Positions 1-7,400 of a DNA stretch of 9,159 bases are shown here, piece by piece. The stretch lies in contig CAKTOT010000093.1 of assembly GCA_934590135.1 (NCBI GenBank), forward strand, positions 1 through 9,159, read 5' to 3'. Every line of letters starts with the position of its first letter. Position 1 is the first letter of the stretch. Both the position numbers and the translations under genes were made by a program. This DNA is from an uncultured Muribaculaceae bacterium (GTDB taxonomy: Bacteria; Bacteroidota; Bacteroidia; Bacteroidales; Muribaculaceae). Under the pieces are notes generated by a model. That model had not been told where the DNA came from. It worked only from the letters and a program-made list of their open reading frames with translations, and made no database searches.

Positions 1-88
1 AACTCGGCTTTTCTTCCCCGGTCGCTGAATTCTTCAAATATATTGGCTAATTTTGCACTTGATACTGGAATCTACCGTCGTATAGCTC
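1..88. other. Left edge, no assignable gene
   Basis: No gene can be assigned here. On the plus strand one frame stays open from the edge to a TAA at 48-50 and reads 15 plausible residues (LGFSSPVAEFFKYIG), so it could be the last few codons of a gene entering from the left. Another plus frame stays open to a TAA at 121-123, and a minus frame is open across 1-60 without an ATG. All are too short to judge. If a rightward gene does end here it would be convergent with nrdJ, and the hairpin at 100-143 would lie between the two. Confidence 0.2.
48..55 (+). promoter_or_regulatory. Possible Bacteroidetes -7 promoter element, rightward
   Basis: TAATTTTG matches the Bacteroidetes -7 consensus TAnnTTTG exactly and is followed by CAC. 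No TTTG-like -33 element is visible 19-21 bases upstream, so this is only half a promoter. Transcription would start near 62 and run into the hairpin at 100-143. No convincing protein-coding gene follows on this strand, so the site may be a chance match in AT-rich DNA or may drive a short noncoding or antisense transcript. Confidence 0.3.
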
Positions 89-143
89 AAAAAAACAAAG
101 CCTCCGGAACTAAATGTGCTTAAACACACTTATTCCCGGAGAC
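89..143 (-). terminator. Intrinsic terminator of nrdJ
   Basis: Read on the minus strand, 143 down to 100 folds into a stem of 19 positions with one A-G mismatch and a few G-U pairs, closed by a six-base loop (UUUAAG). It is followed at once by a T-rich run, TTTGTTTTTTT, at 99-89. This is a classical intrinsic terminator for leftward transcription, about 120 bases beyond the nrdJ stop. On the plus strand the same hairpin lacks a good U tract. The 144-264 stretch between nrdJ and the terminator holds only small dyads (GGCTTAAGCC at 182-191; TGTGC/GCACA at 213-227) and would be 3' untranslated RNA. Confidence 0.78.
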
Positions 144-264
144 TTATCTCGTTTATTATTATCGTATATATCGAATAATCAGGCTTAAGCCGATGACTTC
201 CACGCTGTCGTATGTGCGTATAGCACAACCTACACTTATACGATATGTTTATATGGTGGTCGCA

Positions 265-2784
265 CTATCCGCACTTGCTTGTGCCGCAGGATGTGCAGAT
301 AAGGCAGCCCTCCTGATATATCAACGTCTCATTGCCACAATTAGGGCAACGGACACCACTGGCCTTAGTCCCATTGGGCAAGTATTTCTTGAGCGCGCGC
401 TCAACGCCCATTTTCCAGGTATTGATGCTCTGGCTATCCAGTTCGAGACCGCCGACAAGTTTGAGCACCTGGTCTATCGGCATTCCATAACGAAGTACAC
501 CTGAAATCAGTTTGGCATAGTTCCAATACTCGGGATTGAACTTGGCGCTAAGGCCCTCTATCGTGGTTTTATATCCACGCTTATTTATAAACTGGAAGTC
601 ATAACGCTTATTACCGTCAGCATCTACATTCTTTATGATCTTGCCTTTGGTCACGCTCTTGGGGCAGAATATACCATCTTCATCATCGGCCAGTCCGGTA
701 AAGATCTCGTATGGTTTGCCATCCCTGAGTCCGACAAAAGCTATCCACTTTTCCTTATTGTTCTGGAATCTAACGACATCCGCATCCAATTCGATGGGAC
801 GTTTTAGAACCTGAACCGGAGTTGCGGCAGGTTTCTTGGTGACAGATATAAGAACGCCCGACCGCGAACCGTCACGATATACGGTACATCCCTTACACCC
901 TTGTCGCCATGCCTCTACATATAGCTGATTGACAAGGTCTTCGCTCACAGCTGACGGAAGGTTGATTGTAACCGATATCGAATGATCCACCCACTTTTGT
1001 ATACGGCCTTGCATCTTCACTTTTTCAAGCCAATCAATATCATTTGCCGTGGCATGAGCATATGGAGATTTAGCCACAAGTGCATCAATATCTTCTTGCG
1101 TATAGTCTTGTCGTACTTCGATACCATTGATTTTCATCCATTCGATGAACTTCGGGTGATATACAATAAACTCTTCAAACGAGTCGCCGCTCTCGTCTAC
1201 ATAGTCGACGCGAGCAGATACATCACTTGGATTAACCTTGCGACGACGCTTGTACACCGGCATAAATACCGGTTCGATACCGCTGGTGGTACGAGTCATC
1301 AGCGATGTTGTACCTGTCGGAGCAATTGTAAGACACGCAATGTTACGTCGTCCGTATTTGACCATATCTTCATATAATTCCGAAGACTGCAGCCGCAAGC
1401 GATTGATGAAGGGATTGTGCTGTTCGCGTTTTGCATCGTATATTTCGAATGCGCCGCGTTCGCGGGCAAGATTCACAGACGATTTATAAGCTGCCAAAGT
1501 CAAACGACGGTGCACGTCCTCGCTGAAATCCGTGGCTTCGGGGGTACCATATCTCAGGCCCATAGCGGCAAGCATATCTCCCTCAGCGGTTGTCCCGACT
1601 CCGGTTCGACGACCTTTTATGGTCTTATTCTTTATCTTCTCCCATAGATGCAACTCAGTACTTTTGACCTCATCGGTCTCGGGATCGCCCTTGATTTTTG
1701 CAATGATGCGCTCTATCTTTTCCATTTCCAAGTCAATGATGTCGTCCATAACGCGTTGCGCTATGGCTACATGCTTGGCAAACAGGTCATAGTCAAACTC
1801 AGCCTCCGGCGTAAAGGGGTTGCGTACATACGAATATAGATTTATGGCAAGCAGACGACAGCTGTCATAAGGGCACAAAGGTATCTCACCGCAAGGATTG
1901 GTGGATATTGTGCGGAAGCCTAAGTCGGCATAACAATCCGGGACACTTTCTCGTATGATTGTATCCCAGAACAACACTCCCGGTTCGGCACTTTTCCATG
2001 CATTATGTATAATCTTATCCCACAAAGCCGATGCATCAATATCCTTTACGATAGACGGATGGTCACTATTTACAGGATATTGCTGACGATAGGTATTGTG
2101 GTTGACCGCAGCATTCATAAACTCGTCATCTATGCGCACCGAGACATTTGCACCGGTCACCTTACCGGTTTCCATCTTTGCATCTATAAAGGCCTCAGCC
2201 TCGGGATGACGAATCGAAACAGTCATCATTAAGGCGCCACGACGTCCGTCCTGCGCGACCTCACGTGTCGAATTTGAGTAACGCTCCATAAACGGCACCA
2301 AACCCGTAGATGTCAGCGCGGAGTTCTTCACCGGAGTTCCCTTGGGACGAATATGGCTCAAGTCGTGCCCCACTCCACCTCGGCGTTTCATCAGCTGAAC
2401 CTGCTCTTCATCAATACGCAAAATACCACCATACGAATCCGGTTCGCCATCCAATCCGATTACAAAGCAATTACTCAGCGACCCTACTTGGAAATCATTA
2501 CCTATGCCGGACATCGGACTGCCCTGCGGTACTATATATCGAAAATCACGCAAGACATCGAACACCTCGTCCGCGCTCATCGGATTGGGATAATTGGATT
2601 CGATACGGGCAATCTCATTGGCTATACGATGATGCATATCGTCCGGCGTCAATTCGTAGATATTGCCATACGAGTCTTTCAGAGCATATTTGGTCGTCCA
2701 TACCTTGGCGGCAAGATCATCGCCGCCAAAATATCTCAGCGTAGCATTGTACACCTCATCAAAAGAATACTTGGGTCGTTCCAC
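265..2784 (-). CDS. nrdJ: Adenosylcobalamin-dependent (class II) ribonucleotide reductase
   Basis: This cytoplasmic enzyme reduces ribonucleotides to deoxyribonucleotides using a thiyl radical generated from adenosylcobalamin, so it works without oxygen and in one polypeptide. The 839 residues are full length for bacterial NrdJ. The active-site set is intact. Asn296, Cys298 and Glu300 lie in NPCGE, with Cys298 the expected thiyl-radical cysteine. Cys106 (SNCFVI) and Cys309 are the expected redox pair. The phosphate-binding loop PTGTTS is at 489-494 and the conserved GCKGCTVYRDGSR is at 629-641. The C-terminus has a cysteine cluster (Cys813, 816, 827, 830, 833, 838) that forms a zinc ribbon and probably the shuttle cysteines. 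The start is GTG at 2784: the frame is closed upstream by a TAG about eight codons away, no ATG lies near, and MERPKYSFDEVY fits the usual N-terminus of the family. The gene stands alone, divergent from the esterase gene, with a purine-rich AAGAAAA just before the start. Cofactor dependence implies B12 uptake or synthesis elsewhere in the genome. Confidence 0.97.
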   Translation of the reverse strand: MERPKYSFDEVYNATLRYFGGDDLAAKVWTTKYALKDSYGNIYELTPDDMHHRIANEIARIESNYPNPMSADEVFDVLRDFRYIVPQGSPMSGIGNDFQVGSLSNCFVIGLDGEPDSYGGILRIDEEQVQLMKRRGGVGHDLSHIRPKGTPVKNSALTSTGLVPFMERYSNSTREVAQDGRRGALMMTVSIRHPEAEAFIDAKMETGKVTGANVSVRIDDEFMNAAVNHNTYRQQYPVNSDHPSIVKDIDASALWDKIIHNAWKSAEPGVLFWDTIIRESVPDCYADLGFRTISTNPCGEIPLCPYDSCRLLAINLYSYVRNPFTPEAEFDYDLFAKHVAIAQRVMDDIIDLEMEKIERIIAKIKGDPETDEVKSTELHLWEKIKNKTIKGRRTGVGTTAEGDMLAAMGLRYGTPEATDFSEDVHRRLTLAAYKSSVNLARERGAFEIYDAKREQHNPFINRLRLQSSELYEDMVKYGRRNIACLTIAPTGTTSLMTRTTSGIEPVFMPVYKRRRKVNPSDVSARVDYVDESGDSFEEFIVYHPKFIEWMKINGIEVRQDYTQEDIDALVAKSPYAHATANDIDWLEKVKMQGRIQKWVDHSISVTINLPSAVSEDLVNQLYVEAWRQGCKGCTVYRDGSRSGVLISVTKKPAATPVQVLKRPIELDADVVRFQNNKEKWIAFVGLRDGKPYEIFTGLADDEDGIFCPKSVTKGKIIKNVDADGNKRYDFQFINKRGYKTTIEGLSAKFNPEYWNYAKLISGVLRYGMPIDQVLKLVGGLELDSQSINTWKMGVERALKKYLPNGTKASGVRCPNCGNETLIYQEGCLICTSCGTSKCG

Positions 2785-2831
2785 TTTTCTTATTATATAA
2801 TGTTTTGGCTAATCGTTTTTGTCCGGATAAT

Positions 2832-2845
2832 GCTCGGTGACGAGC
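2832..2845 (-). other. Short hairpin in the nrdJ leader
   Basis: GCTCG-GTGA-CGAGC on the plus strand is a perfect five-base-pair stem with a four-base loop, and it would be present in the nrdJ 5' untranslated RNA, 47 bases before the GTG start. It has no T run after it in the leftward direction, so it is not a terminator by itself. It could affect translation or RNA stability, or be incidental. Confidence 0.3.
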
Positions 2846-2876
2846 CAACCGAACCATCTCTGTGTTTTCGGATATG

Positions 2877-2908
2877 CAAAGTTTGGAATTTTTTATGAGT
2901 TATCCAAA
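2877..2908 (-). promoter_or_regulatory. Candidate nrdJ promoter
   Basis: On the minus strand, TTTG (plus 2905-2908) lies exactly 20 bases before AAACTTTG (plus 2877-2884). The latter differs from the Bacteroidetes -7 consensus TAnnTTTG only at its first base. Transcription would begin near 2870 and give an nrdJ leader of about 85 bases. Both boxes and the spacing fit, but the match is imperfect and the region is AT-rich. Confidence 0.5.
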
Positions 2909-2970
2909 TATTCAAACACAAATAGTAGATTTAATTCCAAAGTTTTCATTTTTCAAACCATAATCACGTA

Positions 2971-2986
2971 TTAATCAACCGATTAA
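2971..2986. promoter_or_regulatory. Dyad TTAATC-AACC-GATTAA between divergent promoters
   Basis: TTAATC and GATTAA are perfect reverse complements separated by four bases, which gives an operator-like dyad upstream of both divergent promoters. CCGATTAA recurs at 3112-3119, and GATTAA overlaps the esterase -7 element at 3174-3179. This could be a regulator binding site, but such words are common in AT-rich DNA. Confidence 0.22.
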
Positions 2987-3154
2987 CGCAAGAACAACCC
3001 ATTTAAAATTTTCCAAAACAAATAACTTGCAGATTATTAGTCATTTCAAAATGACATCGATCATTAGGCCAACAAATGGCGTAAGCATATGCTATAATTA
3101 TTTTGACTTTTCCGATTAATTCATCGAAAATAATGCTCATATTCTTCATTTAGC

Positions 3155-3184
3155 TTTGCATCTCAAAAAAAAAGATTAATTTTG
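3155..3184 (+). promoter_or_regulatory. Candidate promoter of the SGNH esterase gene
   Basis: TAATTTTG at 3177-3184 is a perfect Bacteroidetes -7 element, with TTTG at 3155-3158 as -33 element 18 bases upstream, slightly shorter than the usual 19-21. Transcription would start near 3191, roughly 55-70 bases before the start codon. The -33 TTTG is itself part of TAGCTTTG (3151-3158), a second -7-like word, so two overlapping start sites are possible. A run of nine A residues (3165-3173) lies between the boxes. Confidence 0.6.
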
Positions 3185-3243
3185 CGTAATAATACACAGC
3201 GAACAATTTCAAATTATCGCGAAATCTGAAAATACATTAAAAA

Positions 3244-4359
3244 ATGAATCGAATTATATATATGCGAAAGCTTGCAATAATAACCATCCTAACTTTTGCT
3301 TCTACAAGCATGAGCGCCGGACTCACATCCGACTCGCTTACATATCATGATGCTTCGAAATTTCCGTTACTCGGGACCTTAGCCCCTGACGCATCAAATG
3401 CCTACACACGATTGCCTGATAGTCTTAAAGCTGATATGCGTCCCGAATTATGGGCATTGGGACAAAATAGTGCCGGGCTGGCAGTGCGCTTTCGCAGCGA
3501 CGCCTCCACAATAGGCGCTGCTTGGCATAGCCGTAACAAATTCAATATGAATCACATGACCGCCACCGGAATACGCGGTCTTGATCTGTACGTACTTGAC
3601 GATAACGGTCACTGGACCACAATGGGCAGTGCCCGTCCCAACTTCTTCAAACACAATACTCGCACTATCGTAATGACGGATATGGAGCCTAAGATGCGCG
3701 AATATATGCTGTACCTATCTCTGTACGATGGCGTCGATTCGCTATACATCGGCACAAACGAAAACGCCGTAGTACTTGCACCTGAAGCCGCGACACCCCA
3801 ACGTGCCAACCCCGTGATTATGTACGGAACAAGCATTTTGCAAGGCGGATGTGCCACTCGACCGGGTATGTGCCACACCAATATCATCGAACGTATGATT
3901 GACCGAGAGGTGATTAACCTCGGATTCAGCGGCAATGCAAAACTCGATTTAGACATCGCCCGTCTTATCGCGTCCACGCCCAATCCTTCGGTAATTATAC
4001 TTGACCCTCTACCCAATCTTAAGACACCGGAATTGGTTGAGCGTATGCCCGAATTTTATTCCATCATACGCAAAGCACATCCCACCACGCCTATATTGTT
4101 CGTTGAAAGTCCTATATTTCCTCTAATGCGCTTTAACACCGAGACATACGCCACCATCACGGAGAAGAATGCCGCCTTACGTAAGCTCGTAGACGAATTT
4201 ATTGCTACCGGCGACAAGAACATCGAATACTTCGAAGGCAAGGATGTGCTTGGGGGCAATCCGGAAACAACTGTAGACAACTACCATCTCACCGATCTTG
4301 GCTTCCTCGGCTTTGCGCAGCGTCTTGCCCCGGTAATCCAACGCCTAATAAAACGATAA
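3244..4359 (+). CDS. Exported SGNH/GDSL-type esterase (GxDLY family)
   Basis: This is a predicted secreted or periplasmic acyl esterase of 371 residues. An N-terminal beta domain of the type that precedes SGNH hydrolases spans about 35-180 and carries the GxDLY signature (GLDLY, 112-116). The SGNH hydrolase domain covers about 188-370. Block I is GTSI, with Ser197 as nucleophile. Block II is NLGFSGN (225-231), with Gly230. Asn258 in LDPLPN stands for block III. Asp345-x-x-His348 in DNYHLTD completes the catalytic set, so the enzyme looks active. The N-terminus is a signal peptide with its hydrophobic core at about 10-20 and probable cleavage near SMSA/G (25/26). Met7 (ATG at 3262) would give a more standard signal peptide than Met1, so the true start may be 3262. 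No lipobox is seen. Relatives deacylate carbohydrates or small esters, but the substrate here is unknown. The gene lies 123 bases before the GHL10 hydrolase gene and may be transcribed with it. Confidence 0.9.
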   Translation: MNRIIYMRKLAIITILTFASTSMSAGLTSDSLTYHDASKFPLLGTLAPDASNAYTRLPDSLKADMRPELWALGQNSAGLAVRFRSDASTIGAAWHSRNKFNMNHMTATGIRGLDLYVLDDNGHWTTMGSARPNFFKHNTRTIVMTDMEPKMREYMLYLSLYDGVDSLYIGTNENAVVLAPEAATPQRANPVIMYGTSILQGGCATRPGMCHTNIIERMIDREVINLGFSGNAKLDLDIARLIASTPNPSVIILDPLPNLKTPELVERMPEFYSIIRKAHPTTPILFVESPIFPLMRFNTETYATITEKNAALRKLVDEFIATGDKNIEYFEGKDVLGGNPETTVDNYHLTDLGFLGFAQRLAPVIQRLIKR

Positions 4360-4384
4360 ACGCCGATCACAAAAATTGGAGGAC

Positions 4385-4441
4385 ATGCCCACGCAAACTA
4401 TCATCTTGCTGATAGTCAACAAACGCCATAAGAACGAATAA
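4385..4441 (+). CDS. Possible 18-residue ORF in the esterase-GHL10 gap
   Basis: An ATG at 4385 follows GGAGG (4378-4382) at ribosome-binding distance and opens a frame of 18 codons ending in TAA. The peptide has a hydrophobic centre (IILLIV) and a basic tail (NKRHK). The frame overlaps a seven-base-pair hairpin, ACTATCA/TGATAGT at 4397-4416. Strong Shine-Dalgarno sequences are uncommon in Bacteroidetes, so the GGAGG may be accidental, and ORFs this short arise often by chance. It could be a leader peptide for the hydrolase gene or nothing at all. The hairpin has no T run and is not a clear terminator. Confidence 0.15.
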   Translation: MPTQTIILLIVNKRHKNE

Positions 4442-4482
4442 ATATTCAATTAACTACTCCTAAATATCTAATTCTACACCAA

Positions 4483-7400
4483 ATGATGTTAAAAAAGACA
4501 ACCTTGCGCACGTGTGCCATTGCTGCCTTAGGGCTGCTGATTGCCGCACAAGCCTTTGCAGACAATCCTCCCAAGCGCGAATTCCGCTCGGCATGGCTCG
4601 CCACCGTTTGGGCCATTGACTGGCCTTCGACAACCGGCCGAACTTCGAGCGTCCAAGCCACACAAAAATCCGGACTCGATGCATACATCAATGCCTACGA
4701 GAGCATCAATGCCAACGGCGTATGCTTCCAAGTGCGATCAATGGCCGACGCAATGTACCAATCCTCACTCGCACCTTGGTCGCAGTTCGTATCAGGCACG
4801 CGCGGCACATCACCCGGCTGGGATCCACTTGCCTACGCCATCGAACAATGCCACGCCAAAGGCTTGGAATGCTACGCATGGCTTAACCCCTACCGCTGGT
4901 CTTCCACCGGATCCATCTCCGGGACTACATCTTTTGACAACCAATGGAAAAACAACGGCTGGGCATTATCAAACGGCAGCTACGTCGTCCTCAACCCCGG
5001 CAAAGAAGAAGTTCGCAAACACATCGTTGCCATTTGCCGTGAAATCGTTGAAAACTACGCCATAGACGGCTTCTTGTTTGATGACTACTTCTATCCATCA
5101 GGAGGTACAGACGAAGATAGTAGCGCCGGCGATTACAGCGACTATCAGGCATACAAAAACGCCGGAGGTACAATGTCTATAGGCGATTGGCGTCGCGACA
5201 ACGTACGCAAACTGATGAACGATCTCCGACAAATGCTCAATGAGACTCGCCCGGACGTTCGCTTCGGCGTCAGTCCCGCAGGCGTAGCCGGCACATCCTC
5301 TTCCGTAGCCGGCAAATACGGCGTCACCACCTGCCCATCGCCATCAAGCGACTGGCAATATGGCCAAATCTATTCAGACCCGCTTGCCTGGCTGTATGAT
5401 GGTTCCATAGACTTCATATCGCCCCAGATTTACTGGAAAACAACCGCTACATCCTCTCCTTACGGACCCATCGCCAAATGGTGGGCATACGTTGCCGACC
5501 ACTTCGGCCGCCACTTCTATTCGAGCCACTCGCTGTCTTATATGGCCAACAGCTATACGACAGCCAACATCGAACAGCTGGGGCTGCAAATGCAACTCAA
5601 CCGCGACTACGAGACAGGCGTCAGCGGATGCGGCAGCATCTTATACAGCGCCAAGCACGTCAAGAACTCGTCAGTACTCAGCAACTATCTCAAAAATAAT
5701 TTGTACCAACGCAAGGCGCTCGTACCTGTCGTAAGCTGGCACGAACACCCGACATACGGCGCTCCGACAAACGCCAAAAAGTCCGGCACCACACTGTCTT
5801 GGACAAAAGTCTCCAACGGCAAGGCCATCATACGTTACAGTATATATGCCATTCCGACATCCATAACATTGGACGAAGCGCAAGCTTCCGACGGTGACGG
5901 TATCAATGGCGAATACCTTCTCGGCGTATCATACAACAACAGCTACTCCCTGCCTTCCGGCAAAACATCCGGATACTGGTACGCAGTATGCGTATACGAT
6001 GGATATGGATACGAGTACGAGCCGGCCCTCATAGGATACACGGCCGAACGCACCCCGGCCGTAACACTTATCAGCCCCGCTGAAGGAGGCAAAGTTGACT
6101 TCACAGCAACATTCAAATGGAGTGATGTGGGCGGCGGCGCCACCTACACCCTGCTCGTAGCTGCAGACAAAGCATGCTCGCAACCTTTTGTAGAAAAAAG
6201 CATAGGAACAGCCACCTCCACAACCGTTGATTTAGGCGACCGCGGCTCCGAAGAAGTACTTTACTGGTGCGTCAAATCACAGCAATCAGGCAAATTGGCC
6301 AGCACAAGCGAAATACGCAGTTGCGTCACACCTCCCTACGACAACGCTAAAGCCGTCACGCTCAAAAGCCCGGCCAACGGCGCCGAAGTAGGCGAAACCG
6401 TCAATTTTGAATGGTCAAAGTCCTCAAATGCCACCGAATATACACTGCAGGTAGCTCCGAATGCGGCATTCTCTTCCATCACCTACAGCGAACGCACCAC
6501 TGCCACCACCGCATCAGTGGCCGCCTCACATTTCGGTATCGGTACACACTACTGGCGTATAATCGCTGACGGCAAACGCCTTGTTCCGGCCGCATCGACC
6601 TCTCGCAACTTCGTCGTTAAAAGTCTGCCCGTAGGCAACTATGAACCGGGCTACACTATAAAACGCGACCCGGCACAATACGCCGTAACAGAAAATGTAA
6701 AAATCACCAACCTGTGGGTACGTTCCGTCAAAGAAGATTACAACAATATATCCTTCGAAGAGGATGGCAAGCACTGTCGCAGCCTTGCGGCTCTGGGCAA
6801 CTACGTCTATGTACTACGCCGTGCCGAGAATTCCACGAACTCGCAATGCTATCTTGACAAATACGATGGCTCTACCGGCGAACGTATCGAAACCATCTCC
6901 GTGGGAGACATCTCAGCCTCATACCTGCCGGGCAACACCTTGGTACGTGATGACGCCAATCACCTCATAAGCGGAAATATGTCGCTTAACATCGGCACAT
7001 CCCCCCTGACCCTGCACATCATCAACCCCACAACAGGTGAAGCTGAACTCCTCGGCAAATTCTCCTGCACCGGACTCAGCCCGACACGCGTTGACCACTT
7101 TGACGTCTACGGCGATGTTACGAGCGGCAATTTCTACGTGTTTGCTTGTATCGCCAACAGCAAGACCATAATCCGTTGGACTGTTAAGAATTACGCGCTT
7201 GCCGCCACCGAGACAAAGACCTTGAATGCAGCCTATCCGACTTCGGCAAGCAACTTCGGTATTGCACCTCGCATCTTTGCCATCTCCGCAGATCAGTTCT
7301 ACGCCAATGGTATGAGCGCCAATGTGGCTCGCTACTCATTCTCATCAGGTAAAATGATAGGGTCATTCAATGACAACGCCGCCATCAACCCGGTAGCGAC

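Larger units (their letters stand above)
2785..3243. other. AT-rich divergent intergenic region
   Basis: This 459-base gap separates the divergent nrdJ and esterase genes. It is clearly richer in A and T than the genes around it. It holds a candidate promoter for nrdJ (2877-2908, minus), a candidate promoter for the esterase (3155-3184, plus), a short hairpin in the nrdJ leader (2832-2845), a dyad at 2971-2986 and the palindrome AGCATATGCT at 3084-3093. The word CCGATTAA occurs at 2979 and again at 3112. No convincing coding frame or structured RNA was recognised, and I did not see the conserved core of a cobalamin riboswitch. Confidence 0.7.

Noticed and set aside
80..130. TCGTATAGCTCA followed by a stem, considered as the start of a tRNA gene
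   Set aside because: No cloverleaf, anticodon arm or T-arm sequence follows. The stem is one long hairpin with a T tract on the other strand, so it is a terminator.
182..243. Small dyads (GGCTTAAGCC; TCGTAT/ATACGA) considered as an attachment site or regulatory RNA
   Set aside because: They are short, lack flanking duplication or an integrase gene, and lie in a short untranslated stretch where such matches are expected by chance.
193..504. A 103-codon plus-strand frame with a lipoprotein-like stretch (LSALACAAGC) downstream of the TAATTTTG box
   Set aside because: Most of it is antisense to the conserved zinc-ribbon end of nrdJ, whose cysteine codons produce the apparent lipobox. The remainder looks random in composition and matches no family I know.
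2353..2898. A 181-codon plus-strand frame across the nrdJ start
   Set aside because: It is antisense to the conserved N-terminal coding part of nrdJ and crosses its start and promoter. The translated sequence has no recognisable domain.
4397..4416. Hairpin ACTATCA-TCTTGC-TGATAGT considered as a terminator after the esterase gene
   Set aside because: The stem is only seven mostly A-T base pairs and is followed by CAACAAACG, not a T run, so it should not end transcription efficiently.
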